Shown piece after piece: positions 62,423-64,000 of a stretch of 64,000 nucleotides of DNA. A program made the translations under genes and the position numbers. Numbering within the stretch: position 1 is the first letter of the stretch; each line of letters starts with the position of its first letter. Source of the stretch: Thermodesulfovibrio sp. GTDB lineage: Bacteria; Nitrospirota; Thermodesulfovibrionia; Thermodesulfovibrionales; UBA6898. The DNA is taken from the NCBI GenBank assembly GCA_013824615.1, contig PNOC01000006.1, positions 31,521 to 95,520 of the forward strand, written 5' to 3'. The notes below the pieces were generated by a model that was given only the letters and a program-made list of their open reading frames with translations, was not told the origin of the DNA and did not search any database.

Positions 62423-64000
62423 TTATTTTAAAGACGCCTCTCCCTGCTCATCCCGGCATCCGTAAATAATTACCTCCTGCTCTTTTCCCTTAACCCGAAC
62501 GGTACCCAGCTCTGAAAAAAAGACCCACTCTCTTTTGTCCTGTCCGGTTATTGCGGTGCCCTCGGGCTTCACGGCACGGTAGGTGTTCCCGGTAATCAGG
62601 ATTCTTGTACCATACTGCCGGGTCAGTTTCTCAACCCGGGCAGCGAGGTTTACGTGGTCGCCGATAGCCGTGTAGTCCATCTTCTTCCCCAGCGCACCGA
62701 TGTTCCCTATAACAACCTCACCGGTATTGATCCCTATGCCGCAGTCGAGTCCTTCCACCCCGCGCCCGGCCCAGTCCGAGCGCATCTCGTCCAGCTTTCT
62801 TGACATGTCGAGTGCACACCGGAGCGCACGCTCTGCATGATCAGGCTGATCGAGCGGCGCACCCCAGAGGACCATGATCTCATCACCCACGAATTTATCG
62901 AGAGTCCCTTCCCACTTGAAGATGATCTCTGTCATTTCCTCAAAGTATTCATTCAGGAGCGCTACCACATCTTCAGGCTCTCTCTTTTCTGAAAGACTGG
63001 TAAACCCGATCACATCAGAAAAAAGGATTGTTGCCATTTTGCGTTCCCCACCGAGTTTTGCCTTTTCCGGGTGTTCAATCAATTCCTTCACGATCTTGGG
63101 AGATACATAGCTCGAAAATATCCTCCGTATCTCCTGCGCCTGGCGCTCCTCATAAAAAAACCTCATCCCTGTCTGGACCACGGCAATGCAGAGCATGTTC
63201 AGTGTGGGGTAAAGGAGATTCACCCAGAGATTGGCATAAATAAGCAGCGCAGCACTGATAACCAGATACAGGAGAACAAAACCAGCTGCTACCAGCGAAC
63301 TGAACAGCGCCCTCAGCTTCGGCAGCAGCAGTCCGAGGAAAAGACCCGTGACCACAATCACGACGATCTCCATGATGCCCGGACTCGGCCTTATAAAATC
63401 ATTATTGATAATATTGCTGACCACATTGGCGTTCTTTTCCACGCCCGGAGTATCGGTGGACAGAGGGGTTATCTTCTGATCGTATGTGGCCAGCGCCGAT
63501 GTGCCTACAAGAACAATTCTGTTCTGCAGACGCCTGGCAGCCTGCGGATCCTTTAAAATATCAGACGCGGAAATGTAGGGATAGGTGCGCTCCCTGCCTG
63601 CATAATTAATAAGAACCCTGCCGCTCAGGTCGGTAGGAATAAACCGGGACCCCAGCTGCAGGCCGGCTCCGCCGTATACAATAACGTCTTTGGGCGCTAT
63701 CCCCAGGGCCAGCCGCGCCACCTGAAGCGAGAGGGGCGGATAATAGTCATCCCCGAATTTAAGGTAGAGGATCTCCCAGCGGATCACCGCATCCAGATCA
63801 TTCTTGGTGTATACATACCCGAGGGTTGCAGACCTGGCAATATGCTCCACCGGAAGGGTAACACTCTCAGCCGTGATGACCCAGTTTGACCAGTTGATGC
63901 CTTTAGGAGTCCTGACCTCCATATAGGCCTGTTCCCACAAATACTCCGGCGTCTCGGCAACCGGGCCTCTGTACTGTTTGCCTTCAGGAACAAAAAAAGG
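62423..64000 (-). CDS. CHASE2-domain adenylate/guanylate cyclase (5' partial)
   Basis: Class III nucleotide cyclase. The frame is open to the right edge (the last visible upstream codons encode PFFVPEGKQYRG), so the N-terminus is outside. The visible part has a CHASE2 extracytoplasmic sensor domain (ISASDILKDPQAARRLQNRIVLVGTSA), about three membrane segments, and a C-terminal catalytic domain with metal aspartates in ILFSDVIGFTSLSE and FVGDEIMVLWG, and GDHVNLAARVEKL. Substrate choice (ATP or GTP) is not certain; the family usually makes cAMP. Confidence 0.9.
   Translation of the reverse strand, partial: PFFVPEGKQYRGPVAETPEYLWEQAYMEVRTPKGINWSNWVITAESVTLPVEHIARSATLGYVYTKNDLDAVIRWEILYLKFGDDYYPPLSLQVARLALGIAPKDVIVYGGAGLQLGSRFIPTDLSGRVLINYAGRERTYPYISASDILKDPQAARRLQNRIVLVGTSALATYDQKITPLSTDTPGVEKNANVVSNIINNDFIRPSPGIMEIVVIVVTGLFLGLLLPKLRALFSSLVAAGFVLLYLVISAALLIYANLWVNLLYPTLNMLCIAVVQTGMRFFYEERQAQEIRRIFSSYVSPKIVKELIEHPEKAKLGGERKMATILFSDVIGFTSLSEKREPEDVVALLNEYFEEMTEIIFKWEGTLDKFVGDEIMVLWGAPLDQPDHAERALRCALDMSRKLDEMRSDWAGRGVEGLDCGIGINTGEVVIGNIGALGKKMDYTAIGDHVNLAARVEKLTRQYGTRILITGNTYRAVKPEGTAITGQDKREWVFFSELGTVRVKGKEQEVIIYGCRDEQGEASLK

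Noticed and set aside
1..64000. CRISPR array, prophage or insertion sequence
   Set aside because: No regularly spaced repeats, cas genes, integrase, transposase or phage structural genes were seen. The only mobile-like item is the 140-bp MITE-like repeat.

Overview
This 64 kb window reads as ordinary bacterial chromosome of moderate GC. The genes are densely packed, mostly in short operons with ATGA/TGATG overlaps. The metabolism suggests an anaerobic or facultatively anaerobic autotroph. There is a complete carbonyl branch of the Wood-Ljungdahl pathway (CODH, acetyl-CoA synthase, corrinoid Fe-S protein, methyltransferase), a selenocysteine formate dehydrogenase, an octaheme nitrite reductase, rubredoxin, a P460-type cytochrome and a small diheme cytochrome. 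This fits Nitrospirota (Thermodesulfovibrionia-like) or a neighbouring anaerobic lineage such as Desulfobacterota. That placement is inferred from gene content; no 16S rRNA gene is present.

Layout. 0-2.2 kb: a hybrid histidine kinase cut by the left edge, then cvpA. 2.3-9.9 kb (minus): acsE-acsD-acsC-acsB-acsA. 10.2-12.3 kb: octaheme nitrite reductase with an FNR/CRP-like dyad upstream. 12.3-17.8 kb: gpmA, a MITE-like repeat, a heme-binding DUF3365 kinase, rluD, a nitroreductase, rsmE and iscU. 17.9-22.8 kb (minus): fdnG (in-frame TGA = Sec)-fdnH-fdhE. 23-27.6 kb: cytochrome P460, fumC, a DUF1566 protein and a DUF4139 protein. 27.6-29.6 kb (minus): an IscR-like regulator, a TusA-like protein and a NifS-like protein lacking the PLP lysine, behind an IscR type-1-like box. 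29.7-34.8 kb (minus): an SDR protein, a DUF62 SAM-hydrolase relative, pyrD, pyrK, greA and a DUF4019 protein. 34.9-42.4 kb: proS, ettA, a double UspA protein, a Cys-rich PAS kinase, an OFA transporter and a small diheme cytochrome. 42.6-49.9 kb: HU, then the phosphate regulon phoB-phoR / pstS-pstC-pstA-pstB-phoU with a Pho box. 50-54.4 kb: uppP, dus, tRNA-Asp, tRNA-Val, a lytic transglycosylase, nadA and a small GspE-N-like protein. 54.5-60.6 kb: tadA-uvrA-apbE-NusG_II-Gx-yacG-dapB with a convergent rubredoxin. 60.9-64 kb: rpoD, then a CHASE2 adenylate cyclase cut by the right edge.

How the genes work together. The acs operon joins a methyl group, CO and CoA into acetyl-CoA. The formate dehydrogenase, exported by Tat, would feed electrons from formate into the envelope. 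Nitrite reductase, P460 and the small cytochromes are periplasmic redox proteins. The apbE/NusG_II/Gx cassette suggests extracytoplasmic flavinylated electron carriers encoded elsewhere. Fe-S supply (iscU, the IscR-like operon) supports the Fe-S-rich enzymes.

The strongest oddities are the NifS-like protein with Gln at the Schiff-base lysine position under an Fe-S-type regulator, a UvrA without its insertion domain, the Sec-containing FdnG, and a MITE-like inverted repeat overlapping a kinase stop codon. I found no CRISPR array, prophage, transposase or recognised riboswitch.
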